From contig NZ_JBFHFC010000007.1 of NCBI RefSeq assembly GCF_041583835.1, forward strand, positions 62,001 to 126,000: DNA of 64,000 bases. Reading direction: 5' to 3'. The stretch's first letter is position 1. Each line of letters starts with the position of its first letter. The notes beneath the pieces are model-generated. The model saw only the letters and a list, made by a program, of their open reading frames with translations. It was not told where the DNA came from and ran no database searches. A program made the translations under genes and the position numbers. Origin of the DNA: Thiomicrorhabdus sp041583835 (lineage in GTDB: Bacteria > Pseudomonadota > Gammaproteobacteria > Thiomicrospirales > Thiomicrospiraceae). This document shows positions 48,479 to 57,224 of the stretch, piece after piece.

Positions 48479-49273
48479 TCATCGCACCGGATAGTTGCCT
48501 CGGGCGATCAAACCACCGTCGACCGTAAGTACGGACCCCGTCATCCAGCCTGCCGCATCGGAAAGCAGGTAAGCCGTCGCCTCACCCATCTCCTCGGTCG
48601 TACCGTAACGCCCGGCCGGCATTCGTTCACACCATTTCCGAGTCATTTCCGGCGTCGTTAAAATCGACTCGGTACGTTCAACCGGAACAACGCCCGGTGC
48701 CAAACCGTTGACACGTATTCCGTACTGGCCCCACTCAGCCGCCTGAACTTTGGTAATTGCATCCAACCCGGCCTTGGAAGCGGCATAAGCCGAAAACCAC
48801 TCACAGGTGGCTTGGCCGTGAATACTGCTGTTATTAACAATTGCGCCCGGCTGCCCGGCGGCCATACACGCCTGGGCAAACGCGGTACTTAACTGGTAAG
48901 GTGCTTGCAGATTCACTGTCAAAGTATCGGCAAATTGCCGTCCGAACGGATCGTCGACAGAAGTGCTTTTGGTCACGATTCCGGCATTATTGACCAAACC
49001 GTCCAAACCGTTGAAGACCGCCCAAGCCTGCTTAAAAAATTCGGACAATCCTTCTAAATTTCGAAAATCGCACTGAACTATTTCCGCCGCGCCCCCCAAA
49101 GCCAAAACATCGGAAAAGGTTTTCTGAATTCCCTTTGAATTAGCATTGTAATGCAACACCAAACGACACCCTTTACGAGCCAGTACTTTTGCCATCCCGG
49201 CACCGATACCGCTGGACGCGCCGGTGATTAAAATGCGTTTGTTTTTCAAACCTTCCATTTTACTTTGCCCCAT
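48479..49273 (-). CDS. Classical short-chain dehydrogenase/reductase
   Basis: A 264-residue SDR oxidoreductase. NAD(P) motif TGASSGIGAGMA (about 17-28), NNAG (about 92-95), catalytic serine in NNSSIHG and YAASK for the Tyr-Lys pair. The substrate is unknown. It follows murG by about 50 bases on the same strand and precedes the terminator, so it is likely expressed with the cell wall genes, although it is not a known dcw member. Confidence 0.88.
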   Translation of the reverse strand: MGQSKMEGLKNKRILITGASSGIGAGMAKVLARKGCRLVLHYNANSKGIQKTFSDVLALGGAAEIVQCDFRNLEGLSEFFKQAWAVFNGLDGLVNNAGIVTKSTSVDDPFGRQFADTLTVNLQAPYQLSTAFAQACMAAGQPGAIVNNSSIHGQATCEWFSAYAASKAGLDAITKVQAAEWGQYGIRVNGLAPGVVPVERTESILTTPEMTRKWCERMPAGRYGTTEEMGEATAYLLSDAAGWMTGSVLTVDGGLIARGNYPVR

Positions 49274-49323
49274 TGGTTAATTCGCGCCCGGCGTGAGATC
49301 GATTCCGCGGTTTCGATGAAATT

Positions 49324-50403
49324 CTAACGTCCGGCGATCAAGGCCATCAAAATCCGTGTAATTTTTTCCGTCGCCTGCGTATGCGCGCCGCCACGAATCG
49401 CCATTGAGGCCGAAACCCGCTTATCCGAATGACCACACCATTCTCTTAAAACTTCTGCCAAACGCTCGGGCGTCAATTCCGACTGCTGAATGACAACACC
49501 GCCGCCCAAGTCCACCAACGCCTGTGCGTTAGCGGTCTGATGATCGTCCACGGCATGCGGATACGGCACCATAATCGCGGGCCGTGCGGTCGCCATCAAC
49601 TCACTGACGGTTAAAGCACCGGAACGGCTTAGCACCATATCTGCAGACGCATAAGCTTGATTCATATCGTGAATAAACGGTACCACTTCCGCTTCGACGC
49701 CGGCCATTTGATAAGCTTTTTGCGCCTCTTGCAATGTCTTCTTCCCCGTCTGGTGCGTCACTGTCGGCCGCGTTTCTTCGCTCAGCAACGCCAATGCTTT
49801 CGGCAGGGTTTCGTTCAATGCCAAAGCGCCGCGACTTCCGCCCAATACCAATAGATGACACTGTGCTTTCGGCTTGACGACTTCGATGTCCTCCAACCCC
49901 TCTCTAACCGGATTGCCGATGGTTTCGACATGCTCACCGCGTAATACCGTTTGCGGAAAAGCGGCAATCACTTTGTCGGCCAATGGCGTCAGTAACTTAT
50001 TGGTCATTCCCGGAATCGCATTTTGCTCATGCAGCACCAATTTAATCCCCAAAGACTTGGCTGCCAAACCGCCCGGGCCGCAAACGAAACCACCCATACC
50101 CAAGACCAGATCGGGCTTTTGACGACGCATGATTCGACGTGCCTGCCACCAAGCTCGAGTCACATTGATCGGCGCTTTTAACCAACCAATCAAGCCGTTG
50201 CCTCGTAGCCCTTTAATGGAAATCGTATCGAATGGGATGCCGGCCTGAACCACCCACTCAGCCTCCATTCCGCCTTCGGTTCCCAACCAACAGACTTCCA
50301 CCCCTTGCTGCTGCAAGGCATGGGCAATTGCGATACCGGGAAACACATGACCGCCGGTACCGCCAGCCATAATCAATACCTTATTCATCTTTGCGGCACT
50401 CAC
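49324..50403 (-). CDS. murG: UDP-N-acetylglucosamine-undecaprenyl-pyrophosphoryl-MurNAc-pentapeptide transferase
   Basis: Makes lipid II from lipid I on the inner face of the membrane. N-terminal MAGGTGGHVFPGIAIA and C-terminal SRSGALTVSELMATARPAIMVPYPHAVDDHQTANA are diagnostic. The GTG start at 50403 overlaps the ftsW stop (GTGA); an in-frame ATG at 50388 is an alternative. Unusually it is followed by an SDR gene, not murC. Confidence 0.97.
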   Translation of the reverse strand: MSAAKMNKVLIMAGGTGGHVFPGIAIAHALQQQGVEVCWLGTEGGMEAEWVVQAGIPFDTISIKGLRGNGLIGWLKAPINVTRAWWQARRIMRRQKPDLVLGMGGFVCGPGGLAAKSLGIKLVLHEQNAIPGMTNKLLTPLADKVIAAFPQTVLRGEHVETIGNPVREGLEDIEVVKPKAQCHLLVLGGSRGALALNETLPKALALLSEETRPTVTHQTGKKTLQEAQKAYQMAGVEAEVVPFIHDMNQAYASADMVLSRSGALTVSELMATARPAIMVPYPHAVDDHQTANAQALVDLGGGVVIQQSELTPERLAEVLREWCGHSDKRVSASMAIRGGAHTQATEKITRILMALIAGR

Positions 50404-51575
50404 GACGACTCCTTGTCATCCGAATTCGTTTGAGCAGATTTTTCAGCCGGTAATGCACGCCGAGTTTCGTAATCCACCCTAAACACCAACGCCATTGCCG
50501 AAATCAATAATAAAACACTGCTCCCACCGTAACTCATAAACGGCAAAGTCAGCCCTTTAGTCGGGAAGGCGCCGAGGTTTACCCCCATATTGATCATCGC
50601 CTGCAAAATAATCCAAATCCCAATACCGTAAGCGATCATACCGCCGAAGAAGTTGTCTTTATCCAATGCTTTACGACCGATACGAAACAGTCGAAAGAGA
50701 ATGAAAAGATAAAGTGTAATGAGGAAAGCGACGCCGAGCAGACCGAACTCTTCGGCATAGATTGAGAACAGAAAATCCGTATGCGCATCCGGCAGGAAAA
50801 GCAACTTCTGGACACTACCGCCCAAACCGACACCGGTCCATTCACCACGACCTAAAGCGATTAATGCCTGAGTTAATTGATAACCGCTGCCGAAGGGATC
50901 CTGCCAAGGATCCAAAAAGCTACTGACACGTGCCATTCGGTAAGGCGAAATGATAACCAACACGGCCAACAAACTGGCCATCGGCAATACCGTCAACACA
51001 AAGTAACGCCACGGCGCGCCGGCAATCAGCAGCATGCCGGTGATCATCACTGCGATAACAAAGGTACTGCCGTAATCGGGTTCCATCAGCAATAAAATCG
51101 CCATAATCCCGAATGGTAAGGCCAGACGGATAACCGCTTCGAAACTCTCTTTAACTGCGGAAGCATGGCGATTCAAATACCCCGCCATAAACACCACAAT
51201 CACCAATTTCATAAATTCGGAAGGCTGGAAATTCATAATCACCAACGGCAACCAACGTTTACTACCGTTAATCTCGCGACCGAAAACCAGCACCATCACC
51301 AATAATAGCAAGGCAAACAGAAATAATTTTCCGCGGTGTTTTTCCCAGAAGGAAAGCGGTACCTGAAATAGTATATAGGCGGCGCTCAGTCCAAGCCCCA
51401 TCGAGATGAACTGGCGTATGAAATAGTGACTGGTATCACCGAAGCGCTTTTCACTGATTGCGACGGAACTGGAAGCCACCATTGTCAAACCGATCACAGC
51501 CAGGGTAATCAACAACCCTAATAGCCAAAAATCAACCGGCCATTGCTGACTGCGTTCACGCCACCGTTGCAACAT
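50400..51575 (-). CDS. ftsW: Septal peptidoglycan glycosyltransferase FtsW
   Basis: SEDS-family polymerase acting with FtsI at the septum. About ten membrane segments; conserved loops ISEKRFGDTSHYFIRQ, GSKRWLPLVIMNFQPSEFMKL and TKGLTLPFMSYGGSSVL are all present. Length 391. It overlaps murG by four bases and follows murD after two bases. Confidence 0.97.
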   Translation of the reverse strand: MLQRWRERSQQWPVDFWLLGLLITLAVIGLTMVASSSVAISEKRFGDTSHYFIRQFISMGLGLSAAYILFQVPLSFWEKHRGKLFLFALLLLVMVLVFGREINGSKRWLPLVIMNFQPSEFMKLVIVVFMAGYLNRHASAVKESFEAVIRLALPFGIMAILLLMEPDYGSTFVIAVMITGMLLIAGAPWRYFVLTVLPMASLLAVLVIISPYRMARVSSFLDPWQDPFGSGYQLTQALIALGRGEWTGVGLGGSVQKLLFLPDAHTDFLFSIYAEEFGLLGVAFLITLYLFILFRLFRIGRKALDKDNFFGGMIAYGIGIWIILQAMINMGVNLGAFPTKGLTLPFMSYGGSSVLLLISAMALVFRVDYETRRALPAEKSAQTNSDDKESS

Positions 51576-51577
51576 GC

Positions 51578-52930
51578 TTAAGCCTGCTCCTGTGAAGCGA
51601 TCAGCTCGCCCACATAACGCTCAAACGCCAAACCGCGCTCGACATAATTCGCAAACTGATCGAAACTGGCGCAAGCAGGTGAAAGTAAGACACAATCATA
51701 AGGTTGTGCGATCTGTCCCGCCAGTTCCACCGCTTCTTTCAAAGTCGAAACCAAGCGGACTTTTTCATTAGGCAGCACTTCGGCAATCTGATCACGGTCG
51801 CGCCCGAACAAAATGACCTCTCGGCAATATTGATGTACCCCCGGTTGCAACGGACTGAAATCGGCTTCTTTACCGACGCCGCCTGCGAGAAGAATCACCT
51901 TACCGTTATGCTGGTATGCCTGCTGCCCGATACTCTCGATAGCCGTCAAAGTCGCGCCGACATTGGTTCCCTTAGAGTCGTTGATCCATTCGACGTCACG
52001 GAAATTAACCACTAGCTGAGTACGGTGTGGTAACCCCTTAAATTCCTTCAAAACGTCTCGAAACACCTCAACCGGCAAATTAAACGGCTGACACAACGCA
52101 ATCATCGCCAACGCGTTCAACAGATGATGCTTACCTTGCAACGCCATCTCTTCGACTTTCACCAATGGCGTCTCGCCGCGAGCCAGCCAGGCCTGTCCGT
52201 TTTCAATTCGGACGCCGTAATCGTTCTCGGATTGAATGAATTCCGGTGAAATTCCGAAATGTACTACCGGACAATGATGAATCACACCCTGTTCGCTGAA
52301 ACCTTCCGGCAATACGGCAAGTTCGGTGGTTTCAAACAACTTGGTTTTAGCCTGGATATAGTCCTCCAATCCATCGTAACGATCCATGTGGTCTTCGGAA
52401 ATATTCAACACCGTCGAAGCAACGGTTTGCAAGGAATAGGTCGTCTCAAGTTGAAAACTGGAAAGCTCCAGAACGTAAAGATCATATTCGTTCTCGTCCA
52501 TCAATAGATCCAGAACCGGTTCGCCCAGGTTACCGCCCACAGCCACCTTATAACCGCCCGCTTGCAACGCCTGACCGGTCAAGGTCGTAACCGTACTTTT
52601 GCCGTTAGAACCGGTAATCCCGACAACCGGTACACTGACCACTCGTGCAAACAACTCCACATCGCCGATCACTTGTTTGCCGATTTTTCGCAAATTACTG
52701 ACCCACGGCTCGGACTGACCGATACCCGGACTCAAAATGATCGTATCAAACTGTCCGATCCATGAGGTCGGTAAATTGCCCGTGGCGAATTCCACTTCGG
52801 GAAACTGTCGGGCCAACTTGGACACATCCAATTCTTCCCGGGTATCGTAAGCAAAACATTGCTCACCCTGCGCCTGAAAATATCTTAAAACCGACTGTCC
52901 GGTAATGCCTAAACCAGCGACTAAATACAT
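51578..52930 (-). CDS. murD: UDP-N-acetylmuramoylalanine-D-glutamate ligase
   Basis: Adds D-glutamate to UDP-MurNAc-L-Ala. VAGLGITGQSVLRYF at the start, ATP loop GITGSNGKSTVTTL (about 106-119), LNISEDHMDRYDG and WINDSKGTNVGAT are present; length 450. Confidence 0.97.
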   Translation of the reverse strand: MYLVAGLGITGQSVLRYFQAQGEQCFAYDTREELDVSKLARQFPEVEFATGNLPTSWIGQFDTIILSPGIGQSEPWVSNLRKIGKQVIGDVELFARVVSVPVVGITGSNGKSTVTTLTGQALQAGGYKVAVGGNLGEPVLDLLMDENEYDLYVLELSSFQLETTYSLQTVASTVLNISEDHMDRYDGLEDYIQAKTKLFETTELAVLPEGFSEQGVIHHCPVVHFGISPEFIQSENDYGVRIENGQAWLARGETPLVKVEEMALQGKHHLLNALAMIALCQPFNLPVEVFRDVLKEFKGLPHRTQLVVNFRDVEWINDSKGTNVGATLTAIESIGQQAYQHNGKVILLAGGVGKEADFSPLQPGVHQYCREVILFGRDRDQIAEVLPNEKVRLVSTLKEAVELAGQIAQPYDCVLLSPACASFDQFANYVERGLAFERYVGELIASQEQA

Positions 52931-53001
52931 CTTTTATCTGTTTTCCTATCTTCTACAAGCCAACTAATCGAATATCTTTGCGACCTTTGTCACCGACATC
53001 T

Positions 53002-54084
53002 CTATCGAATTTTCAAACTGGCCAAACCGATTAAAACCAAAATAATGGTAATAACCCAAAAACGCACAATCACTTGAGATTCGTGCCAACCTTTTTGTTC
53101 AAAATGATGATGTAACGGCGCCATCAAGAAAATACGCTTGCCGCGTAACTTGAAAGACCCTACCTGCAAAATCACCGACAGCGTTTCCGCCACGAAAATC
53201 CCACCCATGACAAACAGCACCAACTCCTGTTTAACCGCAATCGCCATCCCGCCTAAAGCGGCGCCGATCGCCAAGGAACCTACATCCCCCATAAACACCT
53301 GTGCCGGGTGAGCATTAAACCACAGGAAACCTAATCCGGCGCCAACCAACGCCGCGGCCAGAATCGTTAATTCACCCACTCCCGGAATATAGGGAATGTT
53401 CAAATAATCCGCAAAATAAACATGCCCCGATAGATAGGCAAAGACCCCTAGCGCCCCGGAAATCATGACGGTCGGCATAATCGCCAAACCATCCAAACCG
53501 TCCGTCAGGTTCACCGCATTAGAGGTTCCTACAATCACAAAATAACTTAAAAGAATCGTCCAGGCACCCAGTTCGATGACCGTGTCTTTCATATACGGAA
53601 TCAACAACTGGGTTTCAGCCGGCACCGTCGCCAAACTGAATAACGTATAAGCGGTAATCAAACCGATAATCGATTGCCATAGATATTTAGTACGGGCACG
53701 CATACCGTTCGGGTCTTTGTAGACCACTTTCTTGTAATCGTCGATAAAACCGATCACACCGAATCCCAACATAGAGAACGTCACCACTAGTAAATAATGG
53801 TTAGATAAATTACCCCACATCAATACCGACAATGAAATCGAGAACAAAATCATGGTCCCGCCCATCGTCGGCGTACCGGATTTAATCAAGTGCGTTTGCG
53901 GACCGTCCAGACGAATACTCTGACCGACCTTCAAACGGGTCAACCAGCGGATGAGGCTCGGGCCGATCAAAAATGAAATCACCAGTGCCGTCAACACGCT
54001 CATAATCGCGCGCATGGTTATGTAACTGAATACACCAAATCCTGAAATGTATTGTTGGAGGTATTCGGTTAAATAGATCAACAT
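53002..54084 (-). CDS. mraY: Phospho-N-acetylmuramoyl-pentapeptide transferase
   Basis: Integral membrane enzyme making lipid I. About ten hydrophobic segments, and the catalytic motifs GFIDDYKKV, NAVNLTDGLDGLA and LMAPLHHHFEQKGW. Length 360 is exact for the family. Confidence 0.98.
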   Translation of the reverse strand: MLIYLTEYLQQYISGFGVFSYITMRAIMSVLTALVISFLIGPSLIRWLTRLKVGQSIRLDGPQTHLIKSGTPTMGGTMILFSISLSVLMWGNLSNHYLLVVTFSMLGFGVIGFIDDYKKVVYKDPNGMRARTKYLWQSIIGLITAYTLFSLATVPAETQLLIPYMKDTVIELGAWTILLSYFVIVGTSNAVNLTDGLDGLAIMPTVMISGALGVFAYLSGHVYFADYLNIPYIPGVGELTILAAALVGAGLGFLWFNAHPAQVFMGDVGSLAIGAALGGMAIAVKQELVLFVMGGIFVAETLSVILQVGSFKLRGKRIFLMAPLHHHFEQKGWHESQVIVRFWVITIILVLIGLASLKIR

Positions 54085-54123
54085 GAGATATCCTTCGGTG
54101 TTTTCATTCTGTTTGTATTTTTG

Positions 54124-55617
54124 TTATTCATTATGATTTTTCACGCTGTCCAGCGACTGTAAAACTCCCTGAACAACTTTTTCCATCCTCGCGCTTCGCG
54201 ATCCTTTCACCAAGACATTTTGCAACGTCTGATTATGGATGTCGGCCGTCACCGCTTCCGTCATCGATTCATGATTCTCAAACCAGTTTGCACCCTCTCC
54301 GAAAATATCCGGCATGACTCTGGCCGCCTCACCCAATACATACAAACGCTTTATTCCTTTTTGAAAAGCGTAGGCTGCAACCTCTTCATGCGCTTGCCGG
54401 GTAGTCTCTCCAAGCTCCGCCATAGCCCCGAAACACAAAACGGAAGCACCCGGTAACGCCGCCAAAGTATCAATCGCAGCCTTGACCGATTCCGGGTTGG
54501 CATTATAACTGTCATCGATCAACCAACCTTGGCCAATTTTAGTTTTTTGTAACCTGCCGGACACGCCATTGAAGTTGATCAAACCCGGACGAATTTCTTC
54601 CCAATTCAATCCGGCGGCTAAACCAACCGCTACGCAAGCTGCTGCATTCATGGCATTATGTTTGCCCATAACCGTCATGCTGACGGCGTGAGTTTGACCG
54701 CCTATTACTAATTCGAATTCGATCATTCCGTCCGCACTGGAAAAGTTCTGTAAACGTACATCGGCTTGTAGCGCTTCTCCGAAACGGCGGACATCTTTAA
54801 TACCCAAATCCTGTAGGCTCGCCTGCCAATATTCGTATCCCGGAGAATCGGTATTGATTACCGCCGTTCCCGGTGAATGCAAACGGTTCAACCCCAAAAA
54901 GATTTCGCCTTTGGTCTCAATCACGCCTTGCAGACTACCGAAGCCTTCCAAGTGTGCTCCCGAAGCATTATTCAGCAGTGCAATATCCGGCTCGGCCATC
55001 AAGGTTAAATACTCGATCTCTTTCGGATGATTCGCGCCCATTTCAATGATGGCGTATTCGTGCCCGGGTCTTAAATTCAATAAAGTGCGCGGCACACCGT
55101 AATCGTTATTCAGATTTCCTTCGGTCGCCAACGTACGGCCGATTTGAGAAAACAAACTCAGTAAAATCGACTTAGTCGTGGTTTTACCGTTACTACCTGT
55201 TACCGCAATCAATTTCTTAACCGGCATTTGTCGGCGATGCCACTGTGCGAATTTGCCTAGTGCAATCCGTGTATCTTCAACCAAAACACCCGGAACCGGA
55301 CAGGCCACTTCGCTCGACACCAAAACCGCAACCGCGCCTTGCTTAACCGCTTCGGCAACGAAATTATGACCGTCGAAGTTTTCTCCCTTGAGGGCAATGT
55401 ACAGCGCACCCGGTTGCAAAGTACGCGTATCGGTACTGATGCTATCGAAATATATCTCTTCATCCGCAACCAATGAACTTAACCATTCGCCGTCAACGCT
55501 TTCGGCCAGATCGCTTAATGTCCAATAAAATGTCTGCTCTTGCATAGGCTCTTGCTTCACATTAATTTGTCGTTGCAGGCAATCAACCATCTCTTGCGGA
55601 TTGAACGCCTGCCTCAT
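54124..55617 (-). CDS. murF: UDP-N-acetylmuramoyl-tripeptide-D-alanyl-D-alanine ligase
   Basis: Adds the D-Ala-D-Ala made by Ddl. ATP loop AVTGSNGKTTTK, LNNDYGVPRTLL and DDSYNANPESVKAA are diagnostic. The open frame extends to 55659. I choose the ATG at 55617, which overlaps the murE stop as ATGA; the usual MurF N-terminus aligns nearer the ATG at 55545 (MQEQTFYWTLSDLAE), so the true start could be there, giving about 473 residues. Confidence 0.95.
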   Translation of the reverse strand: MRQAFNPQEMVDCLQRQINVKQEPMQEQTFYWTLSDLAESVDGEWLSSLVADEEIYFDSISTDTRTLQPGALYIALKGENFDGHNFVAEAVKQGAVAVLVSSEVACPVPGVLVEDTRIALGKFAQWHRRQMPVKKLIAVTGSNGKTTTKSILLSLFSQIGRTLATEGNLNNDYGVPRTLLNLRPGHEYAIIEMGANHPKEIEYLTLMAEPDIALLNNASGAHLEGFGSLQGVIETKGEIFLGLNRLHSPGTAVINTDSPGYEYWQASLQDLGIKDVRRFGEALQADVRLQNFSSADGMIEFELVIGGQTHAVSMTVMGKHNAMNAAACVAVGLAAGLNWEEIRPGLINFNGVSGRLQKTKIGQGWLIDDSYNANPESVKAAIDTLAALPGASVLCFGAMAELGETTRQAHEEVAAYAFQKGIKRLYVLGEAARVMPDIFGEGANWFENHESMTEAVTADIHNQTLQNVLVKGSRSARMEKVVQGVLQSLDSVKNHNE

Positions 55618-57200
55618 GACGAACCGTTTTCCGAACGTTTCGCCGATTGTTCCATCCACTCCAGCACGGTCTGCTGATCACTGAACGGTTGCTTGATTCC
55701 TTGTATATCCTGATAGGCTTCGTGCCCCTTACCGGCGATCACGATCAAATCTTCCGGTGCCGCAGATTCTAAAGCCCAATGAATCGCTTCTTCTCGATCT
55801 TCAATCACTTTAACCGCTTTCGGCTTCTCAAACCCCGCCAGCGTATCGGCAATGATCTGTTGCGGCGATTCATAGCGAGGGTTATCACTGGTCAACACGA
55901 CCTTATCCGCAAACATTTCTGCCACTTTAGCCATTAACGGCCGCTTACCGCTATCTCGATCGCCGCCACAACCGAATACCACCCACAAACGACCCAATGC
56001 CGTTTCTTCGGACGGTTGAATTTCCAGATGCTGTCTAACCGCCTGCAACACTTGTTGCAAAGCATCGGGCGTATGGGCGAAATCGACGATCACCGCCGGA
56101 TGGCTTGTAACCACTTCCATGCGCCCCTTAACCGCCGACATCTTCGATAAAACCTGACAACTGGCCGCCCAGTCAAATCCGCAGGCCATCATAATTCCGA
56201 TGGCGCACAAAGCGTTCTCGACATTGAAGACACCCATCAAAGGAATATTGGCTTTGCACTCCGCTTTGGCAAAATGCAGATTCAACTTCATACCTTGTGC
56301 ATTCAGTTGCGTTTCTGAGCAGTACAAATGAGGATGACCGTTCTCATCCACTTCTTGAGCGTCGGTACTGTACACCAGGGCATGCGGCAGTTCGCTAATC
56401 ATCTGTTTTCCGACAACGTCATTACCGTTCAACACTTGAAAGCGGCTTTCATATTCGAGGAACAGCTTCGCTTTAGCTTGTTGATAAGCCAATTCGGTTT
56501 GGTGAAAATCCAAATGGTCACGTGTCACCTGAGTCAACGCGACACATTCAAACTTCAATTGATCGATCCTACCGAGCTCAAGCGCGTGGGAAGAAACTTC
56601 CATCACGGCCCAGTTGGCACCTTGCTGAATAAACTCATGCAACAAACGATGTACCGTCACTACATCAGGGGTCGTATTTAAACTCGTAGCCAAGTCATCC
56701 GCATGCTTTTTAAACAGCCCGTTACCCAAGGTTCCGATTAAAGCAGGCGTCTGCCCCAGGGCCAATAACAACTTAGCCACATAGTGCGCCGTCGATGTCT
56801 TACCATTCGTACCGGTAATACCAACAACCTTAATATTTTGACTCGGTTGATCGTAAAACCAATCTGCAAAACGACCCAACCGTGCATTCAAATCTTTAAC
56901 GACAATTATCGCTCCGCTAAGATTCTGCCGGTGATACCAAGCCCGTTCGGTTTCCGTTAAAGTGCGATCGGTCAATATGCAGCTGACTCCCGATTCAATT
57001 GCTTGCTGCATAAATTTCAGACCATGCTGAGTGTATCCTTGGATGGCAATAAAACCGTCCGACTTGCCAAGCGTTCGAGAATCCGTCGAAACATTTCTAA
57101 CCTCGATCTTATTGGCATCGCCAACCTCAGTCGAAGATAATATTTCAACCCCCTCTTCACTCAAACCAAAGAAATCATAAATCTGTTGCAAGGTTTTCAT
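55614..57200 (-). CDS. murE: UDP-N-acetylmuramoyl-tripeptide synthetase, meso-diaminopimelate type
   Basis: Adds meso-diaminopimelate to the stem peptide. ATP loop VGITGTNGKTSTAH and the DNPR motif in LTSDNPRYESP, which marks diaminopimelate rather than lysine specificity. A GTG at 57212 opens the frame, but the ATG at 57200 has GAGG six bases upstream and is preferred (about 528 residues). Confidence 0.96.
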   Translation of the reverse strand: MKTLQQIYDFFGLSEEGVEILSSTEVGDANKIEVRNVSTDSRTLGKSDGFIAIQGYTQHGLKFMQQAIESGVSCILTDRTLTETERAWYHRQNLSGAIIVVKDLNARLGRFADWFYDQPSQNIKVVGITGTNGKTSTAHYVAKLLLALGQTPALIGTLGNGLFKKHADDLATSLNTTPDVVTVHRLLHEFIQQGANWAVMEVSSHALELGRIDQLKFECVALTQVTRDHLDFHQTELAYQQAKAKLFLEYESRFQVLNGNDVVGKQMISELPHALVYSTDAQEVDENGHPHLYCSETQLNAQGMKLNLHFAKAECKANIPLMGVFNVENALCAIGIMMACGFDWAASCQVLSKMSAVKGRMEVVTSHPAVIVDFAHTPDALQQVLQAVRQHLEIQPSEETALGRLWVVFGCGGDRDSGKRPLMAKVAEMFADKVVLTSDNPRYESPQQIIADTLAGFEKPKAVKVIEDREEAIHWALESAAPEDLIVIAGKGHEAYQDIQGIKQPFSDQQTVLEWMEQSAKRSENGSS

Positions 57201-57224
57201 AGCTAGCCTCACTGACCTTAAACC

